From Homoserinimonas sedimenticola (GTDB taxonomy: Bacteria; Actinomycetota; Actinomycetes; Actinomycetales; Microbacteriaceae): DNA of 64,000 bases. Within the stretch, counting starts at the first letter, position 1. Each line of letters begins with the position of its first letter. The DNA is taken from NCBI RefSeq assembly GCF_026094475.1, contig NZ_JAPELL010000001.1, positions 1,698,326 through 1,762,325 of the forward strand, read 5' to 3'. The notes under the pieces are model-generated. The model did not search any database. It worked only from the letters and a program-made list of their open reading frames with translations, and had not been told where the DNA came from. A program made the position numbers and the translations under genes. Of this stretch, positions 49,545-56,775 are shown piece by piece.

Positions 49545-50635
49545 CGGATGCCTCCAGTCATGTCGAGTGGGACACGCAGTGCCGAGCGCCCCGCCTCCCA
49601 GTGCTCGAGCGCCTCGTCGGAGCCCCAGCCGTCCACCGTGAGGGAGGTGTTGGCGCCCCACATGACGTCGGCGAGGAGGGAGGGCTCCGCCTCCACGAGC
49701 CCGCCGGCCAGGTCGCGGCCCGCGATCTGCTCGTGCACAGCATCCGCCTCGACATGCTCATCGAAGTACCACGCGACATCGTCGCCGAAGCCGAGCCGCC
49801 GCACACCCTGCGCGATGAAGCGATTCGGGATCGAGGAGGTCATCTCATAGGCGGAGAAGTGCCCCGCCATCGCCCCGCGCAGGCTCCTGTTGAGGCCGAA
49901 CATCGTCATCATCGTGAAGGATGCGATCGTCACGGCGGGCACGCTGTCGAGGTAGGCGGCGTAGCCGTCATCGAGCCCGAGGCCGCGCATCGCCCGCGCG
50001 AAGATCGCCGAGTGCATCCGCTCGGGGTCGCCGTCGCCGTACTCGTCGGTCTGGATCTCCATGAGCGCCGCCTTCGCCCGCCGCGGCAGTCTGGGGATGC
50101 CCCACGTCTGCGCGTCCGCCTCCTTGAGCGTGTAGACGGAACGCAGCACGACGTACTCCTTGAGCTGCTCCTCCGTCGCCTTTCGGGCGAGGTAGCGGGA
50201 GGCGCTGGGGCCGGGCGTCGGCTTCGTCAGCTCGAAGAGGGCGGCCGCGACATCCGCCGCTGAGGGGTTCGGCAGGTCCGGCACGGGCACCTGCCGCCGC
50301 AGTTCCGCCTCGAAGGCCCGCTCGATGGCGACGCGCGAGGCGACGAGCGACGGATGCCACTCCCACGCGTCATCCGCATCCACGACGCCCCCGTAGTGCA
50401 GGCCGTGCAGCACGAGCAGCGCGACCTGCAGGTCGTCGTCGCGGATGATGTCGTCGCTGCGGGTGATCGCGTCGTGCGTCATCCGCTCCAGGTCGCCCAG
50501 GCTCTCGCCCGCCTCGCGGATGCCGCGGCCGAGGGCCGTGAGGATCGCCTCCCCCACGGGCCCCCTCGCCTCGAACGGAGGTGGCGCGAAGGCGCTGTCG
50601 GCGGGATGCGGTGTCGAGATCGTCTGCGATGTCAC
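49541..50635 (-). CDS. Heme-oxygenase-like diiron (HDO-type) protein
   Basis: A 364-residue protein annotated in relatives as iron-containing redox enzyme family. The helical core shows spaced carboxylate/His triads as in heme-oxygenase-like diiron oxygenases: Glu/His near EWHPSLVASRVAIERAFE, EIQTDEYGDGDPERMHS, and DEHVEADAVHEQIAGRDLA. Start is GTG 50635, as the upstream in-frame Met lies in a palindrome. HDO enzymes do N-oxygenation, C-C cleavage or lyase reactions, and the substrate here is unknown. It is paired with a CDGSH protein that could feed electrons. Confidence 0.78.
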   Translation of the reverse strand: MTSQTISTPHPADSAFAPPPFEARGPVGEAILTALGRGIREAGESLGDLERMTHDAITRSDDIIRDDDLQVALLVLHGLHYGGVVDADDAWEWHPSLVASRVAIERAFEAELRRQVPVPDLPNPSAADVAAALFELTKPTPGPSASRYLARKATEEQLKEYVVLRSVYTLKEADAQTWGIPRLPRRAKAALMEIQTDEYGDGDPERMHSAIFARAMRGLGLDDGYAAYLDSVPAVTIASFTMMTMFGLNRSLRGAMAGHFSAYEMTSSIPNRFIAQGVRRLGFGDDVAWYFDEHVEADAVHEQIAGRDLAGGLVEAEPSLLADVMWGANTSLTVDGWGSDEALEHWEAGRSALRVPLDMTGGIR

Positions 50636-50708
50636 CCGCTCATGCTGCGCGCGACCCCCGGCGCTGGCAACCCCGCGAATTCCCAGCCAGCGGTGCCACC
50701 CCACGCAG

Positions 50709-50774
50709 CGGTGGAGTAGCGCCACTCGCGGAATCGCTCACGCGAGTATCCGCAGGAACGGCGCTACTCCACCG
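50709..50774. repeat. 66-bp nested palindrome
   Basis: Perfect 15-bp arms CGGTGGAGTAGCGCC / GGCGCTACTCCACCG enclose a nested 7-bp hairpin ACTCGCG / CGCGAGT. It lies between the diiron-like gene and the DUF3618 gene. It is unrelated in sequence to the 58- and 54-bp families. Confidence 0.9.
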
Positions 50775-50784
50775 GTGTGTTTGC

Positions 50785-51375
50785 TCAGGACTGCGTGCCC
50801 TGGTCCTTCACATGCTGCGCGGCGGAGTTGCCATGATCCTTGACGTCGGATGCGGCATCCGTCGCCTCACCCTTGACGTGATCGACGGCGTCCTGGGCGG
50901 TCGACTTGACGCTCTCCGCGGCCTCCTTCGCCGGCTCCTTGAGGTCGTCGGCGACGGACTTCGCGGCGTCCTTCGCCTCGTCAACAAGCGGCTCCGCCTT
51001 CTCCTTGATCGTCTCACCGAGCCGCGACTCCTTGTCGCTCGCGGGGATGAGCGAGGAGGCGAGCCAGCCGACGCCGAAAGCGATGAGCCCCACCGCGAGA
51101 GGATTGCCCTCCGCGGTCTGCTTCGCCTTGTGCGGAAGGTCGCTCGCGCCATCCTTCACGTCGTGCGCCGAGCCGCTCACGCTGTCGCGGGCGTCCTTCG
51201 CGACGCCGAAGACGCGCTCCTTGACCCCGCCGACGGCCGTCTTGACCTTGTCCGCCTGGCGGTGGGCGATCTTGGAGGGTGTCACCTTGTCGGCGAGCGC
51301 ATCGACGTCGGTGCCGAGTTCGCGCCGCGTCTGCTCGATGTCGTTCCGGATCGCGTCCGGGTCGTTGCTGCTCAT
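50785..51375 (-). CDS. DUF3618 protein with LEA-like repeats
   Basis: A 196-residue protein. The N-terminal DUF3618 motif is DPDAIRNDIEQTRRELGTDV. One membrane segment lies at about 93-112 (AVGLIAFGVGWLASSLIP). The second half is an amphipathic, 11-residue-like Ala/Lys/Asp/Glu repeat region (KEPAKEAAESVKSTAQDAVD) resembling LEA/apolipoprotein helices. It is the last gene of a three-gene operon with ATGA overlaps. Envelope or stress role is a guess. Confidence 0.8.
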   Translation of the reverse strand: MSSNDPDAIRNDIEQTRRELGTDVDALADKVTPSKIAHRQADKVKTAVGGVKERVFGVAKDARDSVSGSAHDVKDGASDLPHKAKQTAEGNPLAVGLIAFGVGWLASSLIPASDKESRLGETIKEKAEPLVDEAKDAAKSVADDLKEPAKEAAESVKSTAQDAVDHVKGEATDAASDVKDHGNSAAQHVKDQGTQS

Positions 51376-51782
51376 GAGTGGTCCCCATTCGGTTTCAGTG
51401 TTTCCGGAATCTTCTTGACGCTGCTGGCAGTGCGCGGCATGCCCTTGATCGACTTGAACTCCTTCTTGCCAATCACGGCGAGGATGGCGGCGATGATGCC
51501 CCAGAGCACCGCGACGACGAGAGCCGACCATCCGTTGCCGATCAGCTCGCCGAGCCCCCACCACAGTGCGATGGAGAGGAAGAGCAGCGTGAGGTAACCG
51601 GCGACGGCGGCTCCGCCGAACATGCCGGCGCCCTTGCCGCCGCGCGTCGCGCTCTCACGCAGCTCCGCCTTGGCGAGCTCGACCTCTTGGCGCACGAGCG
51701 TCGAGAAGTCGCGCGTGACGTCCCCGATCATGTCGCCGAGAGACTGCTTCTGCTCCTGCTTGTGCGGGTCTGCGTCGGTCAT
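51372..51782 (-). CDS. Phage-holin-family (DUF1469-like) membrane protein
   Basis: A 136-residue protein with the N-terminal LVRQEVELAKAELRESATR helix typical of the actinobacterial 'phage holin family' and two membrane segments (about 55-78 and 84-106). Despite the name these chromosomal proteins are not prophage parts. They are usually next to DUF3618 genes, as here. It overlaps both neighbours by 4 bases. Confidence 0.82.
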   Translation of the reverse strand: MTDADPHKQEQKQSLGDMIGDVTRDFSTLVRQEVELAKAELRESATRGGKGAGMFGGAAVAGYLTLLFLSIALWWGLGELIGNGWSALVVAVLWGIIAAILAVIGKKEFKSIKGMPRTASSVKKIPETLKPNGDHS

Positions 51783-52741
51783 GGCGTCGCTCCCGGGGTC
51801 GTGAACGGGTTTGTGGTGGATGCGCCCGTCCCCGTCGCGCCGGTGCCGGTGCTGCCGCTTGCGGTCGTTGCAGCACCAGGTGCGCCGAACCCTGTCGTGC
51901 CCGTGCCGGTCGAGCCCGCGCCTGCCGTGCCCGCACCGGCCGTGCCAGTGGCTGCCGTACTGGCTGTCGAGGAGCGGTGGGCTGCCCCGCCTTCATCATG
52001 CGAGTCCGCCGACATGACGGCCTTCGTGATGCGCCCCGCCGCGATGCCCGCGATCGCGGCGACGCCGATGAAGACGCCCGGCTTGCGGCGGGCGAAGTCC
52101 TTGACCTCCTCCAGCAGATCTCCCGGCTCGCGGCTGTCGAGCCAGTCCGCGACGCTGCCCGCTCGGCTGCCGGCCTGGCGGACGATCTCCGAGGCGAGGC
52201 CCGAACGTTCGCTGCCCTCACCCATCTCGTTCAGCTCTTCGCTGATGGAGCGCAGGCCCGAGGCGACGCGGCTCTGCTGCTCAGACGCCTGGCTCACGGC
52301 TTCGTCCCGTGCCTGGCCGAGTAGCTGCTTCGCCTGCGAACCGGCCTCGCCGACCACATTGGATGCCTCATCCTTCGCTGTGCCTGCGACCTTCTTGCCC
52401 GCCTCCCCGGCGTGGGAGGCGACATCCGCGGCCTCATCCTTTGCCGTGCCCGCTGCCGCCGATGCGCCACCCGAGCCGCCTACTCCTGCTCCCGTACCCG
52501 TGGCTGCCGGTCCGGGCTGCCGGTGCTGAGCGGGAGGGGTCGATGCAGAGGCAGCACTGGATGCCGCGGGGGGCGGCGGATAGGCGGGGCCGCCCGCGCT
52601 CGGCTCCCCGCTCCGCGGGATGTCGGACTGAGGCGAGCCCGGCGTGGGCGCCGGGCCGTCGTCGATGGGGTCCTGCGAGGTCGGATTCTGCGAGTTCCGC
52701 CCCGGGAGGCCGGGGTCGCCGGCTCCGAAATTCGTGCTCAC
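51779..52741 (-). CDS. LEA-like repeat membrane protein
   Basis: A 320-residue protein, first gene of the trio. The N-terminus is Pro/Gly/Ser-rich. A central region has repeated GTAKDEA/AGEAGKKVAG units like LEA or desiccation proteins. A hydrophobic segment lies at about 230-247 (KPGVFIGVAAIAGIAAGR). The last 65 residues are low-complexity Thr/Gly/Ala. GTG 52741 with GAAGGACGA upstream is the start. No characterised relative is recognised. Confidence 0.72.
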   Translation of the reverse strand: MSTNFGAGDPGLPGRNSQNPTSQDPIDDGPAPTPGSPQSDIPRSGEPSAGGPAYPPPPAASSAASASTPPAQHRQPGPAATGTGAGVGGSGGASAAAGTAKDEAADVASHAGEAGKKVAGTAKDEASNVVGEAGSQAKQLLGQARDEAVSQASEQQSRVASGLRSISEELNEMGEGSERSGLASEIVRQAGSRAGSVADWLDSREPGDLLEEVKDFARRKPGVFIGVAAIAGIAAGRITKAVMSADSHDEGGAAHRSSTASTAATGTAGAGTAGAGSTGTGTTGFGAPGAATTASGSTGTGATGTGASTTNPFTTPGATP

Positions 52742-52898
52742 GATATGTCGTCCTTCGCTGTTTGTGCGTGCGACCGACTCTCGGTCTCGGGCTATGTTGC
52801 GCCCCCCGTTTGGGGTACACAATCCCTTGAACACTCAGCTTCGCGGGCGCACGATGCCAGGGGAAACCGCACGCACGCCTAGCAAGAGGAGACACGCT

Positions 52899-53969
52899 GT
52901 GGCCGCCACCAAGCACACGCCGCCGGACCGAGGAAAGAGGCAGGGGGCGGTGCCTGCGCCCGACGACGACCGCAAGCCCGAAGGCCCGACCGATATACGA
53001 CCGCATGGCTGGGGCTACGCGGCCAAACGCGTGATCCGCGAGTTCATTGACGACGACTGCATCACGCTTGCCGCCGGGCTCACCTACTACGCCGTGCTCT
53101 CGATCTTCCCCGCCCTGCTCGCCCTCGTGTCGACGCTCGGGCTCTTCGGTCAGGGCCAACAGACGGTCGACGCGCTCCTTGAGATCGTGCGCAACTTCGC
53201 AAGCGACTCGGTCGCCAACACGATCGAGGATCCCGTGAGACAGCTCGCCGATTCTCCCGGCGCGGGACTCGCCTTCTTCCTCGGTCTCGCGGGCGCCATC
53301 TGGTCGGCCTCCGTCTACGTCAACGCCTTCGGCAAGGCCATGAACCGCATTTACGAGGTCGAGGAGGGGCGCCCCATCTGGAAGCTGCGCCCCATCATGC
53401 TCCTCATCACCGTCATCATGCTGCTCATCGCGATGGTCATGGCCGTGCTGCTGGTCGCCTCGGGCCCGGTGGCGGATGCGATCGGTTCCTTCATCGGATT
53501 GAGCGACGCCGTCGTCACCGCCTGGAGCATCCTCAAGTGGCCCGTGCTCGTGCTCTTCGCGGTGCTGCTGCTCGCAGTGCTCTACTACGCCACCCCCAAC
53601 GTGAGGCAACCGCACTGGCGGTGGATCACCCCCGGCAGCATCATCGCGCTCGTCGTGCTGGCCCTCGCCTCGCTCGGCTTCTTCTTCTACGTCTCCAACT
53701 TCGGCAACTACAACGCGACCTACGGCAGCCTCGGCGGCATCATCGTGCTGCTCCTATGGCTGTGGATCGCCAACCTCGCCTTCCTCCTCGGTGGCGAGTT
53801 CGACGCCGAACTCGAACGGAGCCGCCAACTGCAGGGGGGCATCGAGGCGGAGGACCAGCTGCGTCTTCCCGTGCGCGACGACCGGCAGATCAAGAAGAAC
53901 GCCGAGAAGGATCGCGCACTTGCGGAGGAGGGGCGACGGATGCGGCGCCGCCGCGGACGACGCGAGTGA
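52899..53969 (+). CDS. YihY/BrkB-family membrane protein
   Basis: A 356-residue membrane protein with six main hydrophobic segments. Family hallmarks are LAAGLTYYAVLSIFPALLAL, SVYVNAFGKAMNRIYEVEEG and YGSLGGIIVLLLWLWIANLA. A GTG at 52899 with AGAGGAG 8 bases upstream is preferred to an ATG 15 codons earlier. The tail is very basic (RRMRRRRGRR). The function of this family is not settled. It is divergent from the LEA-like operon. Confidence 0.85.
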   Translation: MAATKHTPPDRGKRQGAVPAPDDDRKPEGPTDIRPHGWGYAAKRVIREFIDDDCITLAAGLTYYAVLSIFPALLALVSTLGLFGQGQQTVDALLEIVRNFASDSVANTIEDPVRQLADSPGAGLAFFLGLAGAIWSASVYVNAFGKAMNRIYEVEEGRPIWKLRPIMLLITVIMLLIAMVMAVLLVASGPVADAIGSFIGLSDAVVTAWSILKWPVLVLFAVLLLAVLYYATPNVRQPHWRWITPGSIIALVVLALASLGFFFYVSNFGNYNATYGSLGGIIVLLLWLWIANLAFLLGGEFDAELERSRQLQGGIEAEDQLRLPVRDDRQIKKNAEKDRALAEEGRRMRRRRGRRE

Positions 53970-54010
53970 CAGCATCCGCCCTGCCGCAGTCCGGCAGCGC
54001 CGGGCAAACG

Positions 54011-54048
54011 ACGAAGGCGCCCGCCCCCGAGGGGGTGGGCGCCTTCGT
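54011..54048. terminator. Bidirectional terminator between yihY and hupB
   Basis: Arms of 18 bp (ACGAAGGCGCCCGCCCCC and its complement, one G:T pair) with a 2-base centre lie between convergent genes. There is no long T-tract, but the stem is strong. Confidence 0.8.
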
Positions 54049-54063
54049 GTGAGGCGGGCGAAA

Positions 54064-54351
54064 CTACTTCGCGGCGGCCTTGAGCTTGCTTCCCGCGCTG
54101 ACCTTCACGCCGTAGCCGGCAGCGATCTGGATCGCCTCACCGGTGGAGGGGTTGCGGCCCGCACGCGCGGCACGGTGGGTGCGCTCGAAGGAAAGCCATC
54201 CGGGGATGGTGATCTTCGTGCCCTTGCCGACCTCTTCGGCGACCGTGTTGAAGAGGGCGTCGAGCGTCGAGTTGACGGCGGCCTGGCTCTGGCCGGAGGC
54301 AGCTGCGACAGCAGCGACGAGCTCGGTGCGGTTGAGTGACTTGTCAGCCAT
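54064..54351 (-). CDS. hupB: HU-family DNA-binding protein
   Basis: A 95-residue histone-like dimer. SLNRTELVAAVAAASGQSQA starts the fold, and GWLSFERTHRAARAGRNPST is the DNA-wrapping arm. It lacks the long Lys/Ala tail of mycobacterial HupB, ending in KVSAGSKLKAAAK. CTAGGAGGACTCCC precedes the ATG. It bends and compacts DNA. Confidence 0.94.
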   Translation of the reverse strand: MADKSLNRTELVAAVAAASGQSQAAVNSTLDALFNTVAEEVGKGTKITIPGWLSFERTHRAARAGRNPSTGEAIQIAAGYGVKVSAGSKLKAAAK

Positions 54352-54483
54352 TTGGGAGTCCTCCTAGGACATTGTGCTCTGCGGTACGACCGTCGCTGCT
54401 CGCAAGAACAGTCGGTGTGTTCGGTCGGTTGGAGTGAATCTCGCGACCGCTGTCACACGGCCGGGGGTGTTTCCGGACTGAAC

Positions 54484-54789
54484 TTACCAGCTTGACTTGG
54501 TGATTCCGGGCAATTCGCCGCGGTGAGCCATGTCGCGGAAACGCACACGGGAGATACCGAACTCGCGGAGGAAACCGCGGGGGCGCCCGTCGATCGCGTC
54601 GCGGCCACGGAGGCGCACGGGCGAAGCGTCGCGCGGCAGCTTCTGAAGGCCCAGGCGGGCCTCCTCGCGCTGCTCGTCGGTCGAGTTGGGGTCAACGAGC
54701 TGCTTCTTGAGCGCGGCGCGCTTCTCGGCGTAGCGCGCGACGACGGCCTTGCGCTGCTCGTTCTTGGCAATCATGCTCTTCTTCGCCAT
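54484..54789 (-). CDS. rpsN: 30S ribosomal protein S14 (zinc-free type)
   Basis: A 101-residue S14 of the long form without the CxxC...CxxC zinc ribbon. The C-terminal [20 protein letters not shown] and [20 protein letters not shown] are intact. It is the last gene of the rpmB-rpmG-rpsN group. In mycobacteria and streptomycetes this grouping of zinc-free paralogues is repressed by Zur, but it can also be the only copy. Confidence 0.94.
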   Translation of the reverse strand: MAKKSMIAKNEQRKAVVARYAEKRAALKKQLVDPNSTDEQREEARLGLQKLPRDASPVRLRGRDAIDGRPRGFLREFGISRVRFRDMAHRGELPGITKSSW

Positions 54790-54791
54790 GG

Positions 54792-54959
54792 TTAGCGCTC
54801 CTCACGGAATTCGACGTGCTGGCGGATGACGGGGTCATACTTCTTCAGCACAAGGCGGTCGGGGTTGTTGCGGCGGTTCTTGCGGGTCACGTAGGTGTAC
54901 CCGGTGCCGGCCGTGGAGCGGAGCTTGATGATCGGGCGGATGTCCTGCTGCTTGGCCAT
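54792..54959 (-). CDS. rpmG: 50S ribosomal protein L33 (zinc-free type)
   Basis: A short gene of 55 residues beginning [20 protein letters not shown] and ending [12 protein letters not shown]. The Cys pairs of zinc-binding L33 are absent. The ATG overlaps the rpmB stop by 1 base, and rpsN follows 2 bp after the stop. Confidence 0.94.
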   Translation of the reverse strand: MAKQQDIRPIIKLRSTAGTGYTYVTRKNRRNNPDRLVLKKYDPVIRQHVEFREER

Positions 54960-55195
54960 CAGATCTTCTCCCCACGTGCGAGCAGGTCCTTGACGACCGA
55001 CTCGATACCCCGAGCGTCGATCACCTTGATGCCCTTGGCGCTGAGCGTCAGGGTCACGTTGCGGCGAAGCGACGGCACGTAATACGTCTTCTTCTGCACG
55101 TTCGGGTCGAAGCGGCGCTTCGTGCGGCGGTGCGAGTGTGAAATGTTGTGCCCGAAGCCGGGTGTGGCTCCGGTCACCTGGCAGGTTGCTGCCAT
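54959..55195 (-). CDS. rpmB: 50S ribosomal protein L28
   Basis: A 78-residue L28: [40 protein letters not shown]. Only one of the CxxC cysteines remains (Cys5), so it is the zinc-free form. It is the first gene of the three-gene ribosomal operon, with a palindrome 22 bp upstream of the ATG and a candidate promoter about 130 bp upstream. Confidence 0.94.
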   Translation of the reverse strand: MAATCQVTGATPGFGHNISHSHRRTKRRFDPNVQKKTYYVPSLRRNVTLTLSAKGIKVIDARGIESVVKDLLARGEKI

Positions 55196-55216
55196 GGGTG
55201 TCCTCTTCTCAATACC

Positions 55217-55235
55217 GTAAGGCGGTCTGCCTTAC
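55217..55235. promoter_or_regulatory. Palindrome in rpmB leader
   Basis: GTAAGGC-GGTCT-GCCTTAC is a perfect 7-bp inverted repeat 22 bp ahead of rpmB. It could be a metal-regulator operator or an RNA hairpin controlling ribosomal protein synthesis. It does not match the DtxR spacing. Confidence 0.55.
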
Positions 55236-55299
55236 CCAAGATCTCTTGTCGGCATGACTCATCACCCGGGAATGATGCGTTTGGGTGGGAGTCACACTG

Positions 55300-55314
55300 T
55301 GAGCCGAATGCTCA
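55300..55314 (-). promoter_or_regulatory. Weak Zur-like palindrome downstream of rpmB promoter
   Basis: TGAGCATTCGGCTCA on the minus strand has 5-bp perfect arms and the 15-bp TGA-N9-TCA frame of actinobacterial Zur boxes, but lacks the inner AA/TT. It lies just downstream of the candidate -10. Confidence 0.35.
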
Positions 55315-55322
55315 ACCTGAAC

Positions 55323-55351
55323 ATCCTACGCGGTGCGGCGTGTTTTCCCAA
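55323..55351 (-). promoter_or_regulatory. Candidate rpmB promoter
   Basis: Minus strand TTGGGA (55351-55346), 17 bases, TAGGAT (55328-55323). Box matches are moderate and the spacing is ideal. Confidence 0.45.
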
Positions 55352-55388
55352 ACCTGCGCCGCAGCATCCGGGGTGCTCACCCCACACC

Positions 55389-55522
55389 CCCCACCCCGCA
55401 CCCCACACCGCACCCCGCACCCCGCACCCGCACCCCGCACCCGCACCCCGCACCCCGCACTCCGCACCCCGCACCCCGCACCCCGCACTCCGCACCCCGC
55501 ACCCCGCATCCCGCACCCCGCC
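55389..55522. repeat. Heptanucleotide tandem repeat (CACCCCG)n
   Basis: About nineteen units of CACCCCG with variants CACCCG, CACTCCG and CATCCCG. The minus strand is rich in GGGG runs and could form G-quadruplexes just upstream of the rpmB promoter. Confidence 0.88.
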
Positions 55523-55530
55523 GCGATGAT

Positions 55531-55588
55531 CGAGTTGCCCACATTGCACCCTTAAGCGGCGGGTTGGGCAGCATAAGTGGGCAACTCG
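55531..55588. repeat. 58-bp palindromic repeat, copy 4
   Basis: Left arm CGAGTTGCCCACAT (one change) and right arm AAGTGGGCAACTCG, exactly 58 bp. It lies upstream of the DUF559-like gene, with copy 5 downstream. The first bases of the centre (TGCACCCTT) are shared with copy 5. Confidence 0.9.
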
Positions 55589-55654
55589 ATTCGCGCCGCC
55601 ACCGGATGTGGATCGATTTCTCGCGCGGGACGTGCCTCACGGCATCCTGATCCG

Positions 55655-56575
55655 ATGCGTCGACCTACACCGCTGCCCCATGAGCTGACGGGGCGATCCT
55701 TCCGGGTGAGCGAGGCGCGCGCATGTGGCGTGGGCGTAGCACGACTGCGCGGTCGCGACCTTGAAGCGGTCTGGGGCGTGCGTTCCAGTGCTGTCGCACC
55801 ACAGTCGCGGGGCGAATCCCTCGTGCAGCGCTGCCGCATGTTCGCGCTTCGGATGCCTCGCAACGCAGTCTTCTCGCATTCGACGGCCGCGCTGCTCCTC
55901 GGCGCTCCACTGCCCCTGGGACTCGAACTCGCGCCCGACCTCCACATCGCTATGCCCGCGCCCCAGCGTGCACCCCATGCCCGAGGCATCCGGGGCCATC
56001 GACTCACCCTGAAGCCGCACGATGTCCACACAACGCAGGAACTGCGACACACGTCGCCCGCTCGCACTTGGTGCGACCTCGCCACTCAACTCACGCTGCT
56101 CGACCTCGTCGCCGTCGGCGACTACCTGCTCCACGGTTCGCGTCCGCTCGTGACGCTCGACGAGTTGGGCGCCATGGTTGTGCGCTTCGCGGGGCGGCGA
56201 GGCTACGCCCTCCTGGTGAGGGCGCTGCCACTGCTCGATGGACGTGCGGACTCGCGGCCCGAGTCGCACCTGCGCGTCATCTTTGTGGAGGCGGGCCTGC
56301 CGCCGAGCCGTATCAATCATGAAATCGTCATGACCGACGGCGGCCCCGATGTGCGCACCGATCTGCACTTCGACGCCGCCAACGTGCACGTCGAGTACCA
56401 GGGCGACTATCACCGCACGCGCGAGCAATGGCGCAAGGACATGACGCGGCGTAGTCGGCTCGAGGCGCGCGGTGGGCACGTACTCGAGATCAACGCGGAT
56501 GACCTCAAGGATCCAGTCGAGCTGGTTGCGCGGGTGCGGATGCTCCTGCGGCGCCGCCTCGGCACGGGTGGCTAG
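55655..56575 (+). CDS. DUF559/Vsr-like endonuclease-fold protein
   Basis: A 306-residue protein of a family frequent in Microbacteriaceae. The N-terminal part resembles the AbiEi-like transcription-regulator layout (HSTAALLLGAPLPLGLE). The C-terminal part (about 215-300) has the restriction-fold features SRPESHLRVIFVEAGLP, then DLHFDAANVHVEYQGDYH and LEARGGHVLEINADDL, with Asp/Glu-x-Gln at the likely active site. ATG 55655 is chosen as the first Met before the conserved part. It is flanked by two 58-bp palindromes and two heptanucleotide tracts. Function is unknown. Confidence 0.75.
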   Translation: MRRPTPLPHELTGRSFRVSEARACGVGVARLRGRDLEAVWGVRSSAVAPQSRGESLVQRCRMFALRMPRNAVFSHSTAALLLGAPLPLGLELAPDLHIAMPAPQRAPHARGIRGHRLTLKPHDVHTTQELRHTSPARTWCDLATQLTLLDLVAVGDYLLHGSRPLVTLDELGAMVVRFAGRRGYALLVRALPLLDGRADSRPESHLRVIFVEAGLPPSRINHEIVMTDGGPDVRTDLHFDAANVHVEYQGDYHRTREQWRKDMTRRSRLEARGGHVLEINADDLKDPVELVARVRMLLRRRLGTGG

Positions 56576-56595
56576 AAGCACCGGCATCCGCCATT

Positions 56596-56653
56596 CGAGT
56601 TGCCCACTTTGCACCCTTGTGGGGCCTTCTGAGCAGCACAAGTGGGCAACTCG
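56596..56653. repeat. 58-bp palindromic repeat, copy 5
   Basis: Perfect 14-bp arms, 58 bp total, located 20 bp past the stop of the DUF559-like gene and convergent with zur. Confidence 0.9.
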
Positions 56654-56722
56654 ACGTAAGCGGCCGCGTGCAAGGGGCTCCGGTGGGGGTGGACATGCGA
56701 AGCACAAAGCAGGAAGTGCGAA

Positions 56723-56764
56723 GCGGGAAGCGGGAAGCGGGAAGCGGGAAGCGGGAAGCGGGAA
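56723..56764. repeat. Heptanucleotide tandem repeat (GCGGGAA)6
   Basis: Six perfect units of GCGGGAA, preceded by degenerate units from about 56698, end 11 bp from the zur stop codon. The plus strand has six evenly spaced GGG runs, a G-quadruplex pattern. Confidence 0.9.
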
Positions 56765-56775
56765 GCGCGTGAGCC

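Larger units (their letters stand above)
55196..55654. promoter_or_regulatory. Gene-free control region between rpmB and the DUF559-like gene
   Basis: This 459-bp stretch carries, in order: a leader palindrome (55217), a 15-bp operator-like palindrome (55300), a candidate rpmB promoter (55323-55351), a heptanucleotide repeat tract (55389-55522) and a 58-bp palindrome (55531). I see no convincing gene, although the repeat tract is open in several frames. Confidence 0.7.

Noticed and set aside
51372-51782. Holin gene as sign of a prophage
   Set aside because: There are no phage neighbours. The family is a chromosomal actinobacterial membrane protein paired with DUF3618.
55389-55522. CRISPR-like appearance of the repeated CACCCCG tract
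   Set aside because: The units are contiguous 7-mers without spacers, and no cas genes are present.
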